From: Paraphysomonas bandaiensis
Lineage: Eukaryota > Chrysophyceae
Direction: 5' to 3'
DNA: 64,000 nt
NCBI GenBank assembly: GCA_965644295.1
Contig: CBFFRP010000378.1
Coordinates: 1 to 64,000, forward strand
Under the pieces are notes generated by a model. That model was not told where the DNA came from. It made no database searches and was given only the letters and a program-made list of their open reading frames with translations. Made by a program: the position numbers and the translations under genes. Of the stretch, positions 1 to 11,693 are shown one piece after another (position 1 is the stretch's first letter; every line of letters begins with the position of its first letter).

Positions 1-214
1 CTGGAGAAATTAGATTGTGAATACAGACTGTGATTCATGAATGCAAATACTTAAATCAGCCATACTAGATAGCGTCATTCTAAGTATAAACAAACAAAAT
101 CAGATTTAAACAGATATTGAGAATAAACTAGATAGACAAGGTAGTATTATAATAGAAATAAAAGAATATTGCAAATATTATCATAATATAATATAATAGA
201 AGAATAAAACCTGT

Positions 215-3200
215 TTACAAGAGTATATCAGGAAAACTCTTGCAAAACTCCGAATCAACAAGCACCATGGTAGACGGATTGAAGTCGAAGCATAGTCCAT
301 AGCAGTAAACATCATAGGCACTCCATTCATAGGTAGTGTCGAAGAGTGGGCAGTATAAATCGATGCGTAGACGGCGTTTGCCTGCCCATCGTTTATAACG
401 GCATAATACTACATAATTTGTGACATAGCAATCCGGTAATGATAATGCGTCGTAGAAGTCTGCTCCCCAAGCTCGTAGGTTGATGTACACCTCTTGGCCT
501 GGTTGAACTCCATCAATCTGCTGTTTCCGCATTCGTAGTCGTTGTTCTTTAGCTTCCTTAGCAGAAAATAAAAGCGGAAATAACGCAGGAACGTCTTTAC
601 AATACTGCTGAAAAGCCCGTGCTGTTGCAAGATCGGAATTGTATGGAATCCACACTTGTGAATCATCGCTAAATAATACGAGAAAATCCATAGTAGATCT
701 CTTTTCAGGATCTCCCCGATAAGCCACAATCTTTCGCACTTCATACTGGTTATAGTCTACTAAAGCAATGCGGAATGCCTCATCATGGGTACCAAAAAAT
801 GGTTTAAGCCAAGACATATGAAAGACTACCTCAAATCGCATTACAATATGTGTACAGGTGATATCTGCTTTGTACGTAGAGACAACCTCGTATGGACCTT
901 TAAATCTAGGATATAGTTTTGACGGTTTAAATTTCGAAGAATTAGGTTGCAATAAAACAAGCTGTCCTGGTTGATATTCCGTAAGTGTCTCCGGAGGTGT
1001 TTTGGATTTTCTCTTTGCTTGGATCTTGCGTTGAACATCACATGCAATCTCACGTATAGTTCTCAAATTCTGATTTATAAGAGATAAATACTCCGTAGTA
1101 TCAACCGAATCTGACACAGCATCTGACAATTTGAAATAAGGTTTGTCTATTGTACCAAATGTAAACTCAAAAGGTGACAATCCCGTTTCGCTACTTATTT
1201 CATCATTCAGTATGAACTGGATTACCATATAGCACTCCGGCTCTCCCCAGCAATCTTGCAACCTTTCATCATGTACAAGAGCACTTAGAAATCGTAATGT
1301 CTCTCTATGAGTTCTCTCCACCATGTTGGACTCATGTCTATCCGTCAAAGACATTCTAAAGCGCACACCAAACCATTTCAACAATAACTGAACAACCTCT
1401 GCTGTAATATTCGAACCTGGGTCTGAAATTAACACTTCCGATATTCCGTACGTCACGAAATAAGAAAACAACGCTCGCGCTACTCCAACTGCCGTGTAAT
1501 CAGTTGCTGGATACAGACCAACCAAACGCGATGGCAATTGCTTTACAACATGGATACAACAATGCCCTTTCTTGTCAGGAGGAGACACAGAGAGTGTGTC
1601 AAATCCTACGTAATGTCTACAATGCTCGGAGTCTAAAGCTCTGATAGGTGCCTGCAAGGAAGCACTCATTCCCGCATTAAATTTCTGACAAATGGGACAC
1701 CGATCTATGAAATCTTGTATCACCTCTGTGGTTAACTTGTGACCTGGAAATACCTTACTCAGCTTTAACCATGTTCGTTTAACTCCATGGTGACCTATCC
1801 GACCATTGTGTACTAAGTCGAACGCCTCTTTGGGTGAACTAGGTTTTATACCTTGAGCCGCTAGTTCATCTAAAGCTGCAAGTATCTCAGCTGGAAACGC
1901 TGCATAACAAGCTACATCGTCAGTTTCTGAACTCCATTCCCCTACTTGGTTAAGCTCAATAAGCTGATCATCTGGTAGTAAGTCCGTATTTTCAAACATA
2001 ACTACTTCACCACATGCGACACTTTCTTCTGGAAAACATTCCATACAAACAGACAATAACATAACATGAGCCACAGCCGATTCCTGATCCTTACGAGATA
2101 ACCAATCAGCAAATCTATTTAACTTTCCCTTGAAGTGAAGCAAGTCGAAATTGAAATTCTGTATAAACATCCGCATGCGTACTATTCTGTCAACAACCGA
2201 AACTTCCATCCATTTAAGATTGGCGTGATCCGTCATGATCGTGAACTTTTTACCTCTCAAATAATACGACAAGGCATATACACAAAAGAATATTCCAAAA
2301 CACTCCTTGTCAATAGTGGACCACTTCAATGTTGGTTCCGAAAATTTCTTCGACACCATTGCAATTACTTGATAGAATTCTTGACCATTGGCATCAATGA
2401 AAATTTGTAATAACACACCTCCACATGCATAAAACGAAGCATCTGTCATCAAGATCCATCTTAAAGAATAGTCGGGATGATACAGAGTAAGAGATTTTAG
2501 AATCGCCTCTTTAAATCTACTAAATTCCTCCCTGTAATTTACTTTCCAACAATTCTCATTCCAGTCAAAATTCTTCTTCGTCATGTCATGTAACTTATGA
2601 GTAAGGTCACTATATAACGGAATAAAAGGTTTAAAATATATTGCCGCTCCAAGAAATCTCTGCATTTGTTTTGTCTTGTTTTTCCCTTCTGGAAATTCAA
2701 TTGCAGTTACTGATAATTTTCGGGCCTCAGTTAATTGGTAAGTGTTGTCCTTGCAAAGATAGCCAAAAAATTCCACTGATGAATAGCCAAATTTGCTTTT
2801 CGACAATTTCAACACGACATTATAATAAGTACATTTTTTAATGACCCTCTTGAATTTCTCAATAGCATCCTGATAATCATACGCTAACACCAGTAAGTTG
2901 TCAAATATCACCACCATCCACTCTGAGAATTCGTTGAAAATATCAGACACTACATGCATCAAAACTCCACTTGCCGGAGAAACTCCCTCTGGCATAAACT
3001 TTGGTTCGAACTGACCCCATGGAGTTTGAACTGACAACAGTGCTGAAACTGATTCATGAAGTCTAATACCATGGAAAGCATTACATATGTCTAAATCAAT
3101 GAACACCTTATACCCAGCTGCTTTATGTAATTCTTTTATAACATCTGGTATGGGATAATGCGGACTTTCAATTTCTAAATTAACACGCCTGTAATCACCA

Positions 3201-4159
3201 CATATTCGAATAAAAGGTTTCGTAGCCTTGGGTGCTACTACTATTGGTGATGCATAAGGACTCGTACTGGGACGATAAAAGTATCCACACATCCTATTGA
3301 ACTCCTCCTTAGTACGTTCATATAACATAGGTGGTATCCTTCTCATATTCTTTGGTTTAATTCTATCAGGAATAGTACTTTTCACCTTTAATTTTAACTC
3401 AGGAACATGCTGAATTCCAGTCCACTCTCTAGGAACAAAGACGTCAACTGCATCCTCTCTCAAAACTCTTAATATATCAGTTTGTTGAGCGAAATCAGGA
3501 TGTACTTTTGATTCTAGTTCACTAAAATATTTCTCCCTAGCCTCATCCACTGACTGTTCCAAAAAAGTCACTAAACTTCCAAAACTACATGGTTCGGGAA
3601 TCATATCATCTTCCTCTGACTGTTCCGGAATTGGATTTTCCCAAGGATCACACACTGGTCCTGACGACATATATCTCCTAAGTTCGTCAATGTCTTCACC
3701 AATATTGGCAAGAACTTCTATCTCATTTAAATTAACTGATTGCCCCGCACTCAGTGATGCTTTCTTAATCATATTCATAAATAACTCGGAAAAATGCTCA
3801 CAGATTGCCGGTAATCCTATAATAATATCCTTTGCCAAACCGTCCAAAACATACAGTGAAAGTTGTGCTTTGTAGGTCTTACCCTCATCTTCAAAAGCAA
3901 TTGTAACAGGAATATATCCTTTAAGTTCAATCTGATGTCCGTCTGCTACTTTAACCCTCAACTTTTTATGTACCATATCTTTTAACAATTTGTCCCCACA
4001 CTTCTTAACAAAATTTGATGAAATAAAATTATCCGAAGATGATCCGGAATCAAATAAAACCATTTCCACATTAATCTTATCACCACAATTATTTATTATC
4101 ATTCCTTGCCTATGTACGGCATTGCGAAATCTGCTGGAAGTATCATTGTAATCTCGCAT
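215..4159 (-). mobile_element. Ty3/gypsy-type retrotransposon polyprotein (PR-RT-RNase H-integrase)
   Basis: A single uninterrupted 1,314-codon frame encodes a retrotransposon Pol. Domains in order: an aspartic protease with a DSG catalytic triad at residues 37-39; reverse transcriptase (about 260-470); RNase H (about 545-690, with TDAS and TDHANLKW motifs); an HHCC zinc finger (about 795-850); an integrase core with D (about 851), D (about 911, SDPGSN) and E (about 947); and a C-terminal chromodomain-like segment (about 1,120-1,190). The order RT-RNaseH-IN is that of Ty3/gypsy elements. The RT active-site box reads VIFDNLL, i.e. IFDN in place of YxDD. No gag-like domain precedes the protease in this frame, and I could not identify LTRs on either side; the 3' LTR may lie beyond the left edge. 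The lack of stops suggests recent insertion or continued selection. Start chosen at the first ATG of the frame. Confidence 0.93.
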
Positions 4160-5380
4160 AGCCGCTATCAGTATAACAACACCCGGTTTGATAACCAGGG
4201 TGTTGGCTCGTAAACAATAAAACTACAACAACACCTACACTGAACCAACAAGCACAGTAATAACGGTATTATTATTAAAACACTTTTTTCCAAGTTTAGA
4301 CCTAAACTCAGTTAGTGACTCCCGCGAAGAGTCACCGCGCAATGGTATACCGCTGGCACCCAAGATCACTAGCACCAAGCTTTGGTCTAACTTAAAACAA
4401 GTGATAAACACCATAGAAGCATATATGCACACACACACACTCCTAACATGGTGCAACACACGTGGTGTCATCACACCACCACAGGTTGCGTAACTCTTCA
4501 ATCAAAACTGAAAAATACACAGCAACCTGATAGGGAATGGCTCACCACCATATGCCGAGAGTACACCGTATACTACGTATCTATACCCTACCAGAGACTG
4601 AAAACCCCATAATCCAGGAATACATAAATACGGTACATATAGTACGTATAGTACACATACCACATTGCAATCCAACCCCAATAAGCCTTGCATGAACACT
4701 CGTGCACCTCAAGTGTATAATAGCGACTTCTCTCCTGTGATGGTCACATGTATTTGCCCCCCTATAGGGTAGTACGGGTAATACATGTATGTATGTATAT
4801 GGAAGTATATACTGCAACTGCTACACAGGAATACGGGCCCACATAACTTTGATATAAATTTGCAGCAGGTTTCACATCGACCGAAGTCACCAGCAGCAGA
4901 TCATAGTCGTACATCATCAGCAGCAGATAAAAATTGGACATCATACCCGAACGTTGGCTCAATATGTAGGTACACTGTGGTACATTACCAATGTCCAAAT
5001 GGTGTTGCATAATATGTATCCTGAACACAATGAAGGTCCTAAAGCCATGTATAGGGTCCTGATAACTAGGGTCCTAAACCAACAATGTAACCATGCATAT
5101 GACCCAATAGCGTGATACTATAGCCACGTAGATAGGGCATGGGAAATTCCACGTCAGACGCATCCAATGACAGTTTTGGACTTTATATCTAGATATCACA
5201 AAAAACAGTTGTTCGGATCGAGAACAATAATAAAACATATCTTTTTCAAAAGAATGGCCTGTATCACATCACTAGTAATGGTATCTTTTTTTTTGTTCTG
5301 TTCTGTTCTGTTTTGAGAGATGAATCATATCTCTCAATCACAATTGCCCATCCAGTTACTTTTCCACCGCTTTGTGAAGT
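4160..5380. other. Intergenic, AT-rich, no supported gene
   Basis: This stretch lies upstream of the retrotransposon frame and should contain its 5' leader and LTR, but no matching LTR copy is visible in the window. Just right of the start codon the minus strand has a TGGTTATCAAACCGGG run that could act as a tRNA primer-binding site (weak). It also holds a short CA run near 4430-4441 and a T-rich tract at 5286-5315 (TTCTG units). Short open frames here have no recognisable features. Confidence 0.4.
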
Positions 5381-6967
5381 ATGTTAGTGACTGCTGCTGT
5401 GCTCTTCGCTGCTCAACTGGTGCAGGGCGCTTCCCCGCATGGAGCCCTGCAAGCCCAGTCTGCAGGCGATGCCTTAACTGAGATGCGCTCCAGTCAAACC
5501 AAGGCTCTCAAGGCCGTCCTGGAGAATCACATTCACCAGAGCCTTGCCAATGCACAGAATGCGGCTAAGAAGACCAGTGAAGTGGCGGAAGATGCTGTGT
5601 TGACTCGTAAGCTGGCATCCCTTGACACGGGATAACACTTGATTGCCAAGCATCACGCCACGAGTGCATGTGACGTGTCTCCAGAAGAATATGGTGAGTG
5701 TGATATAGAATGCTCCCTATGGACATTTTGTCACGGGTTGTACTTATGTAGGTATTCATCTGGGAACCTGCTACTCCTACGGTAGTGGTGTCTCTGTATC
5801 ATACTCTTGCAGTGTGGACGACTCCACCGGCACAGTAACACTGACAGAACATGACTGACCACCTCAGATGACTGCACAGGAGCTGAAACCACCGATAGTG
5901 ATACACATGCATGGGCTGTGCTCTTCTCATCAGAAAGATTACAATGATGACTATTATCCTTTTGCCACTGTGACGTGTACAACCAACGAGCAACCATGGA
6001 AGAGCAATAAAAACTCTGTGTCCACAATGTGAGATTCATTTGTAATTTAACTTAACAACCTTATAAACATAATTACAGTACATATGAAGATCCCACCGAG
6101 TGCGCATCAGGAACATCGGAAGCTGTTGAATACGAATCTTTAGATATGGGATTCTGTTTCGATTACGGGTCTGATTCTCTCAAAATAAACTCTTGCAAGA
6201 ACTATCAGTACTATTATAGTAGTGCTGACTGTACTGGAAATTCAGTATCAGTAAGCATTGATCTTTTAAGTTGTGCTGAGGATGATGATGACGACGACTA
6301 TGATGATGATGACCAGAGAGTGTATACCGACTACTGCAACGATGATGACGGCGATGATGACAGCGCCTGCTTCTCTGGTGAGAGTTCAGTGGTGCTGGAG
6401 TCCGGTGAAACCAAGCCTATTGCTGCTATCTCTGTGGGCGATCGTGTTCTCACAATCAACTCCAATGGCGACAAAGTATTTGCTGATGTTGTGTTTGTCC
6501 CTCACCAGCAGAACACTGAAATTGCCACGTTCGTTTCCGTTAAGACCTCATCAGGCAATGCTGTACGTATGACCAAGGAGCACTTATTGCCTGCAGGGGA
6601 TTGCAAAACTGCAGCCTCAGAGATGTCGTTTGTTCGTGCTGATGAGATTCACTCGGGTATGTGTGTGAATACCATCCAAGGTGTGGAGGAGGTGCTTTTC
6701 GTCTCTCAGACCACTGGCAAGGGCACATACACTATAATCACCTCTGAGACAAGTGGCAAGGTTGTTGTTGACGGCGTGGTTGCATCTTCCTTCGGTGTCA
6801 ATCACGCTGCTGCAAATGCGTTCTACAATATTCACCGTGGTGCCTACGCTCTGTTCAACGCGCTGGGTATGTCCAAGTCTGTACTCGGTGCGAATGTTGT
6901 GGTGCAGGCAAATGCACTCTTTGGCCAGGCCGCACTTGTCGCTGGTAAGGCTGCTGGTATTGTTTAA
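5381..6967 (+). pseudogene. Secreted Cys-rich protein with C-terminal Hint (hedgehog/intein) domain, frameshifted
   Basis: The 3' exon (about 6085-6967, open in frame) encodes a Cys/Tyr-rich module, an Asp-rich linker and a Hint domain. Visible Hint hallmarks are the N-terminal CFSGES block (Cys at residue 75 counted from the ATG at 6146), an SVGDRVL block, a TxxH motif (MTKEH) and a C-terminal VVVDGVVAS block followed by H. Hint domains self-process at their N-terminal Cys, as in hedgehog proteins. A 5' piece at 5381 begins with a hydrophobic signal-like segment. Between them the frame is broken: a stop at 5633, then changes of frame near 5858 and 5937. Two plausible introns are 5692-5751 (gtgagt...gtag) and about 6029-6084. 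The two Cys modules around the middle (GTCYSYGSG and GFCFDYGSD) look like repeats of one another. Either the gene is decaying, or there are assembly errors or extra tiny introns I cannot see. The Hint frame itself is intact. Confidence 0.7.
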
Positions 6968-8029
6968 GGACATAAATCTTTCGCGCAATGTGTATGAATT
7001 GCGTAATTCTATAAACCCTCAATGACGAAATATGATTAATGAGTCTCAACTGACAATGTGTTATGCTTTTGATAATCTTTCGCTTGACTGAAAAATTCAC
7101 TCATAATATATGATAATTCACTGCATTTTAAGATAAAGTTTGAAAATCTTATTCGCCTAGTACGTAGTGAGAAATAATTCTTTATTATAATAGCTTACTT
7201 ATTATTTGCAATGAGTTATTTCCGTTGGAGTAAAACTTGTCTACCAACACTTTAATAACTTGCTAACTAAGGTCATTTTTAGTTACAGTGGTATGCTGAG
7301 TTTTGTTGTAGGAGCAATTAAGAGCTGTAATTCTACCCATCAGTTATGTCTCATGGCTTCAAGATTGAATCTACAGCTTTGAATTGAGAGGGAGTGTTGA
7401 GTTTTGCTGTTGGAGCAATTAAAAGCTGTAATTCTAAGGTATTGGAATTATGACCGTTAGTCGAAGAATACAGTAGTGGTTATCAGTATTATGAGAACTA
7501 ACAACATGATAGCTACTGTTTTAATGAAACTGAATATAATATAGTGATCATACGAGATAGTGACAATGTAAGATCGTACGAGAAATGATTGGTCGTAGAG
7601 ATAACAATATATTGAAATGAAATATTGCTTATACTTATATAATACGATTAATGAGTGAGTACACGTCCAGTTAACTTTTGGAGTGTAACTGGACAGAGAA
7701 GCAAGAGTCCATACTACTTGTAGGGCTCGAGTGATACTGCTTTGTACAGTAGAAACACTAGTTTTGTGTGTCTGCTAGTAACAGCATCACAATAAAAAGT
7801 CAAGTCACATCTGCTGCATATATATATATACTTTACTTCACTTCTATATACAGATACAAAGATGTATGATATTTTTACAGCTGCTCGTGAGGTGATATCA
7901 ATACAGTTAAGAGGAGTGTTAAGAGGGGTGATAATAAAAAAATAAACAAAATGAGGTAAACCGCACACACATAAACATACATACATACATTCATAATACC
8001 AACCTACATACATACAGTTTTATGAGAAC
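6968..8029. other. Intergenic with a short direct repeat
   Basis: No gene is supported. The stretch contains two ~42-bp direct repeats (7294-7335 and 7395-7436), a TA run at 7817-7830 and a CATA run near 7975-7990. The terminal part may belong to the degraded tyrosine-recombinase element on the minus strand. Confidence 0.4.
7294..7436 (+). repeat. Pair of imperfect ~42-bp direct repeats
   Basis: Copies at 7294-7335 and 7395-7436 share the pattern TG(C/T)TGAGTTTTG followed by GGAGCAATTAA(G/A)AGCTGTAATTCTA, 101 bp apart. They differ at only a few positions. Function unknown; they may be remnants of a mobile element. Confidence 0.75.
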
Positions 8030-9411
8030 TCATACAAAAAGGTATACAAACTTTGCTGAATAATGCATTCGTTGTCGTGGTAGTAGTTTACTAATGTCCT
8101 CTGCTGCTCCGATCTCGTTAATCTCTGTGGCTTTGGAGACTAGTGCGTTCATACTACACGAACATTTACTCCAATTTACCCGGTCTTTGATTCTTCTGTA
8201 GGGCAAGATATTTCTATGAGGCTCTCCCCCCACCATAGATCCCACAACATTTTGACGTGACCTTTCGGAAAACAAAAGCCCTCTGGAATAAATGATGGCG
8301 CCCTCCCCAAAAGTGCAATGCCACGTTCTCTCGTGATGTGGATTGCTCTTCTTGTGTAGAAATTCGCTCTGCATTTTCTGTGATGTACATCTTGTTCTAA
8401 TTTCTGCTAAAAGTGCATCACGTAAACTGTCGAGGTGAGTACTAGTTACAGGCACCGCGCCAATAACCGTAAAATTACCTACTAGCAATTTCTGACATAA
8501 TGAATCCGGTAAAGTAGTATTCATTTCTTTCATATCACTAGACAAGCTCCCAACAGTTTTTTCCAACGACGAAAAACAATTAGCTAGATTCACATAGGGT
8601 GGAACACCAGTTGCATTCATTCTTGACACATCATTATGAAACACACCAGTTAATACCTTCGGTCGAAGACGTTGTAGAATACCACTTGTCCAAACCCTTT
8701 GAAGAAACAAAGGATGATTTGGTGAAAGAGTTTCTAATAGCCAGTCACGATGGTATGCCAGCGAAGCAAGTGAATATGGCAAAGCCACTCAGAAATTCTC
8801 AGGATAGAATTATGAGAAGCCAGGTAGAATATCTTCCCATTCTTCAACTGATAGAACCGGACCATTAGTGTCATCGAAATGAGGTGGAAGGATAGCAAAG
8901 TCAGGATCACTGCTTGATATACCTGTAGCTGCCCTGCCAACAAACAGAATATTATAGGGTGCTTTGGATTTGCGTATATATGACGCGGAAATTTATTGCT
9001 TCCTTCTTGGTCATTCTTCTGTTTGTCAATATTAATGGTCATTGCATCCTCCTCCCAAGATATGTGATCGTACATTATATGTGCAACAGTTACAGATCTT
9101 GCTATCAAGTTCCAGCATAGCAATAAATTGGACAAACAAAATGTATAAAGTCCAAAGTCATGATCTTGTTTAGCAGCTTTGTCTTCAAGAAATATGTACC
9201 CTTTCATGGGCATTGCAGCCTTGCCTTCTCATGAAGGTAACAAGCCACGCTGCTTTAGGTCAGCAACCTTCCTCTTGAATCCCTCGAGAGTTTGTTTAAA
9301 CATACTCTCTATTTCCGGTGAAGGGTTCATTCTCTTCTCCGTGTACATATTTTTAAGAGCACTTCGATGTCCATTAACGTGTGCAAACGAGTAATACTGT
9401 GGAGGGTCATA

Positions 9412-9438
9412 CGAGTGATGACAATTCGCTGTAGAGAA
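9412..9438 (+). repeat. Left terminal inverted repeat (27 bp)
   Basis: Exact reverse complement of 11404-11430; preceded by the TA target duplication at 9410-9411. Confidence 0.92.
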
Positions 9439-11403
9439 GAGAAAGGCCAAAAATCATGAAAAAAATCATGAAAAAGTGTCTTTTATGTTTAATTCCATAA
9501 CTTTTTCATTTCAGTAATCGAAATACTGTGATTTTAACACGAAATAGTCCATTTAATGCTGAACATTTCGTTATATTGGACTTTATGGTGACTCTGTCTG
9601 TGTCGTGAGATTTGGGCACTCAAAAATCAAGAATGTTGTTTTCGGAGCAACAAATAAACTCGAGGACGATCTTCCCACCTGCAGAATACACTGTATATTC
9701 AGCTTGAAGCCATACGACCCCAAATAGCATAACATCGTAGAGCACGCTCTCGGCTACCTGACCATACCCTCCGCTACTCTCAGGGGCTCCTAGATGTCGA
9801 GGAAAAAATTATTATGCGGAAGAGATCCCTTGAAGATGACTCAGAGGCTGATGGAGACATAGTGGTAAATGAGACCACTACACCTCGAATTAAGCATAGT
9901 AGACCCCCAGGATCAAAGAATAAGGTCAAAGTATATAAGGAGGGGTGTCGAAGCATTCGTTTATGTGATTTAAACGCTAAATTGCCTCCGAGATTGCCGT
10001 TAAGACCCCTAGCAGACCCCATCGCTATGCTGCCCCTAACTTCACTCCATCTTAGCCAAAGGCGGACCCATTGGAATTTATATGTCCCAGTAGTCGCTAC
10101 AATGGTAATACTCTGTATATGGATGATATAAGCATGTCTTTGAGGTTAATTTCATGCATGCGTCATGACATCTATAACGGCCATCAACTGAGAAGTATTA
10201 CTGACGTCATGAATCGCGCTAGCGACTTTTAGGTATTGGCGGTAGTACGCTATACAGCCTATGGAAAGAATGGGTTGATAACAAGGGTACTACACTTCCT
10301 CATAACAGCTATGAATCAATATATCCGGGGCGCATGAAATACATTAACTCAGATTGGACAGGTCCTATACGAGCAGAGGTAATAAATCCCTTCAAGGTTA
10401 TTAATCTTCTAAGTTTGACATAAGGCTTGGCGTATCAGAAGTGAGGAAGGTAGAGCAGTAGAGTTGCCGGATATACAGAAGTGGTTTAAGGATGTCCACA
10501 ACCTTGAGTTTACACATTATCAGCTAATTTCGAAATGGGTTTCCGTTTGGAAAAATGCGTACGCTGTGCCTTCGTCGTGAAAGTGCAAGTATCACAAATA
10601 AGCGTCGCATTTACCTTAAGCGTCGTTTGGAATGTAATAAGCGCATTGAGTGTAGAATATCTGAACGACAAATGTGGGAGAATAATGGACAAGTTGTTCC
10701 AAGCCCGAGTAAGATATCGTGAGTTAGAACAAGAATTTAGATATGGTGAGAAGGGTGTGTATTCTGATGTTATACACTTAGCTGAGTATGAAGAGGATGA
10801 TACTGATGTAGACGTTGATGATTCAGTTGTAAAGGGAGACGATGAGGTTGATGTGTGGCAAGGTGATAATGACGACTACTTGGAATAAAAAGTAACTATA
10901 TGTCAGTTCAATTAGCTTCAATTTTTCATGCTATTTATTTTGTTTTACAACTTCTTATGATACATATAGTACCTAAACTAACTAGATACTATTAGTACAA
11001 CTTTAGAAGTACTATACAACACTCTAACTAGTTGTTTAGTTGAAAATATAGCTAGTTATCTGCTAAAACTATTTCAATTTTTAGCCGTTTTATGAGGTCG
11101 CTCAGGACTTTTTCAAACAAACTAACTTAAAGTAATTTTTACGTAACAATACGTTACATATATATAGTAGAGAGCATTTACTAGCACTTCAGTTACTTTT
11201 TATTTACTTTTTTGGTTTTTTCGTAATTTTATGGGCATGTATAAAACTCGGTGGTTTTCATAAAAAACCCTAAAAAATTGATTATCTTTAAAATTATAGA
11301 ATATTTTAAAAAGTTACATATATTGTTGGAAAGTTCATATCATGAGCTTCAAAAAACATATATATGCTGTAGAAATTATGTCGGCAATATGGTGATATTT
11401 TTG

Positions 11404-11430
11404 TTCTCTACAGCGAATTGTCATCACTCG
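11404..11430 (-). repeat. Right terminal inverted repeat (27 bp)
   Basis: Exact reverse complement of 9412-9438; followed by the TA target duplication at 11431-11432. Confidence 0.92.
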
Positions 11431-11693
11431 TAGTACAGACCAGTTCGACTGTCGATTTTAAGAAGCACATGAGCCATGTACTTTTCCATTACAACGTCAG
11501 GTATTGGAAGTATTGGTGATAACTTATTATCGTTTTCTCTTTCCACGCAAGCAGGGTAATTCTTATCAAGCCAATGCGAAAATGCCTTGATCCTATCTGC
11601 ATACTGCCTGCGGGTACTATCCGTTAACCGCATCTGCTTGGTTTGCAGTGCAATCTCATCTCTGAACTCACTTTGCTCTCTAATAATATTCAT

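Larger units (their letters stand above)
9412..11430. mobile_element. Nested TA-inserting DNA transposon with perfect 27-bp terminal inverted repeats
   Basis: The left end (9412-9438) and right end (11404-11430) are exact reverse complements over 27 bp, starting CGAGTGATGACAATTCGC. A TA dinucleotide flanks each end (9410-9411 and 11431-11432), the target duplication typical of Tc1/mariner-type elements. It sits inside the tyrosine-recombinase frame, and removing the element plus one TA rejoins that frame without a shift. Inside are only remnants of coding sequence on the plus strand: a basic frame at 9814-10131 with RPPGSKNK, pieces near 10222-10390 (TLYSLWKEWVDNKG) and near 10425-10550 (DIQKWFKDVHNLEF), and an acidic-tailed frame ending at 10888. 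No full DDE transposase is visible, so this copy looks non-autonomous or decayed. Confidence 0.85.
8030..11691 (-). pseudogene. Degraded tyrosine-recombinase transposon gene (Crypton-like), split by a nested element
   Basis: Read on the minus strand, four pieces line up as one recombinase. First is an N-terminal core-binding segment (11691 to 11433) that includes STRRQYADRIKAFSHWLDKN. The second piece continues it (9409-9229, with FAHVNGHRSALKNMY). A third (9213 to about 8960) has the CWNLIARSVTVAHIMYDHI segment and ends at YANPKHPI. The last (about 8955-8030) has FVGRAATG, SLASLAYHRDWLLE and NATGVPPYVNLAN. I recall this arrangement from recombinase-like proteins common in oomycete genomes (memory, unchecked). 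The HxxR...RAGW...Y catalytic stretch expected between the third and fourth pieces is absent, so the copy cannot be active. Further frameshifts lie near 9215, 8875 and 8300. A 2,019-bp element interrupts the frame at a TA. Confidence 0.7.

Noticed and set aside
4235-5028. Short minus-strand frames right of the retrotransposon
   Set aside because: Considered as gag or leader peptide, but no zinc knuckle, capsid or repeat signature is visible.
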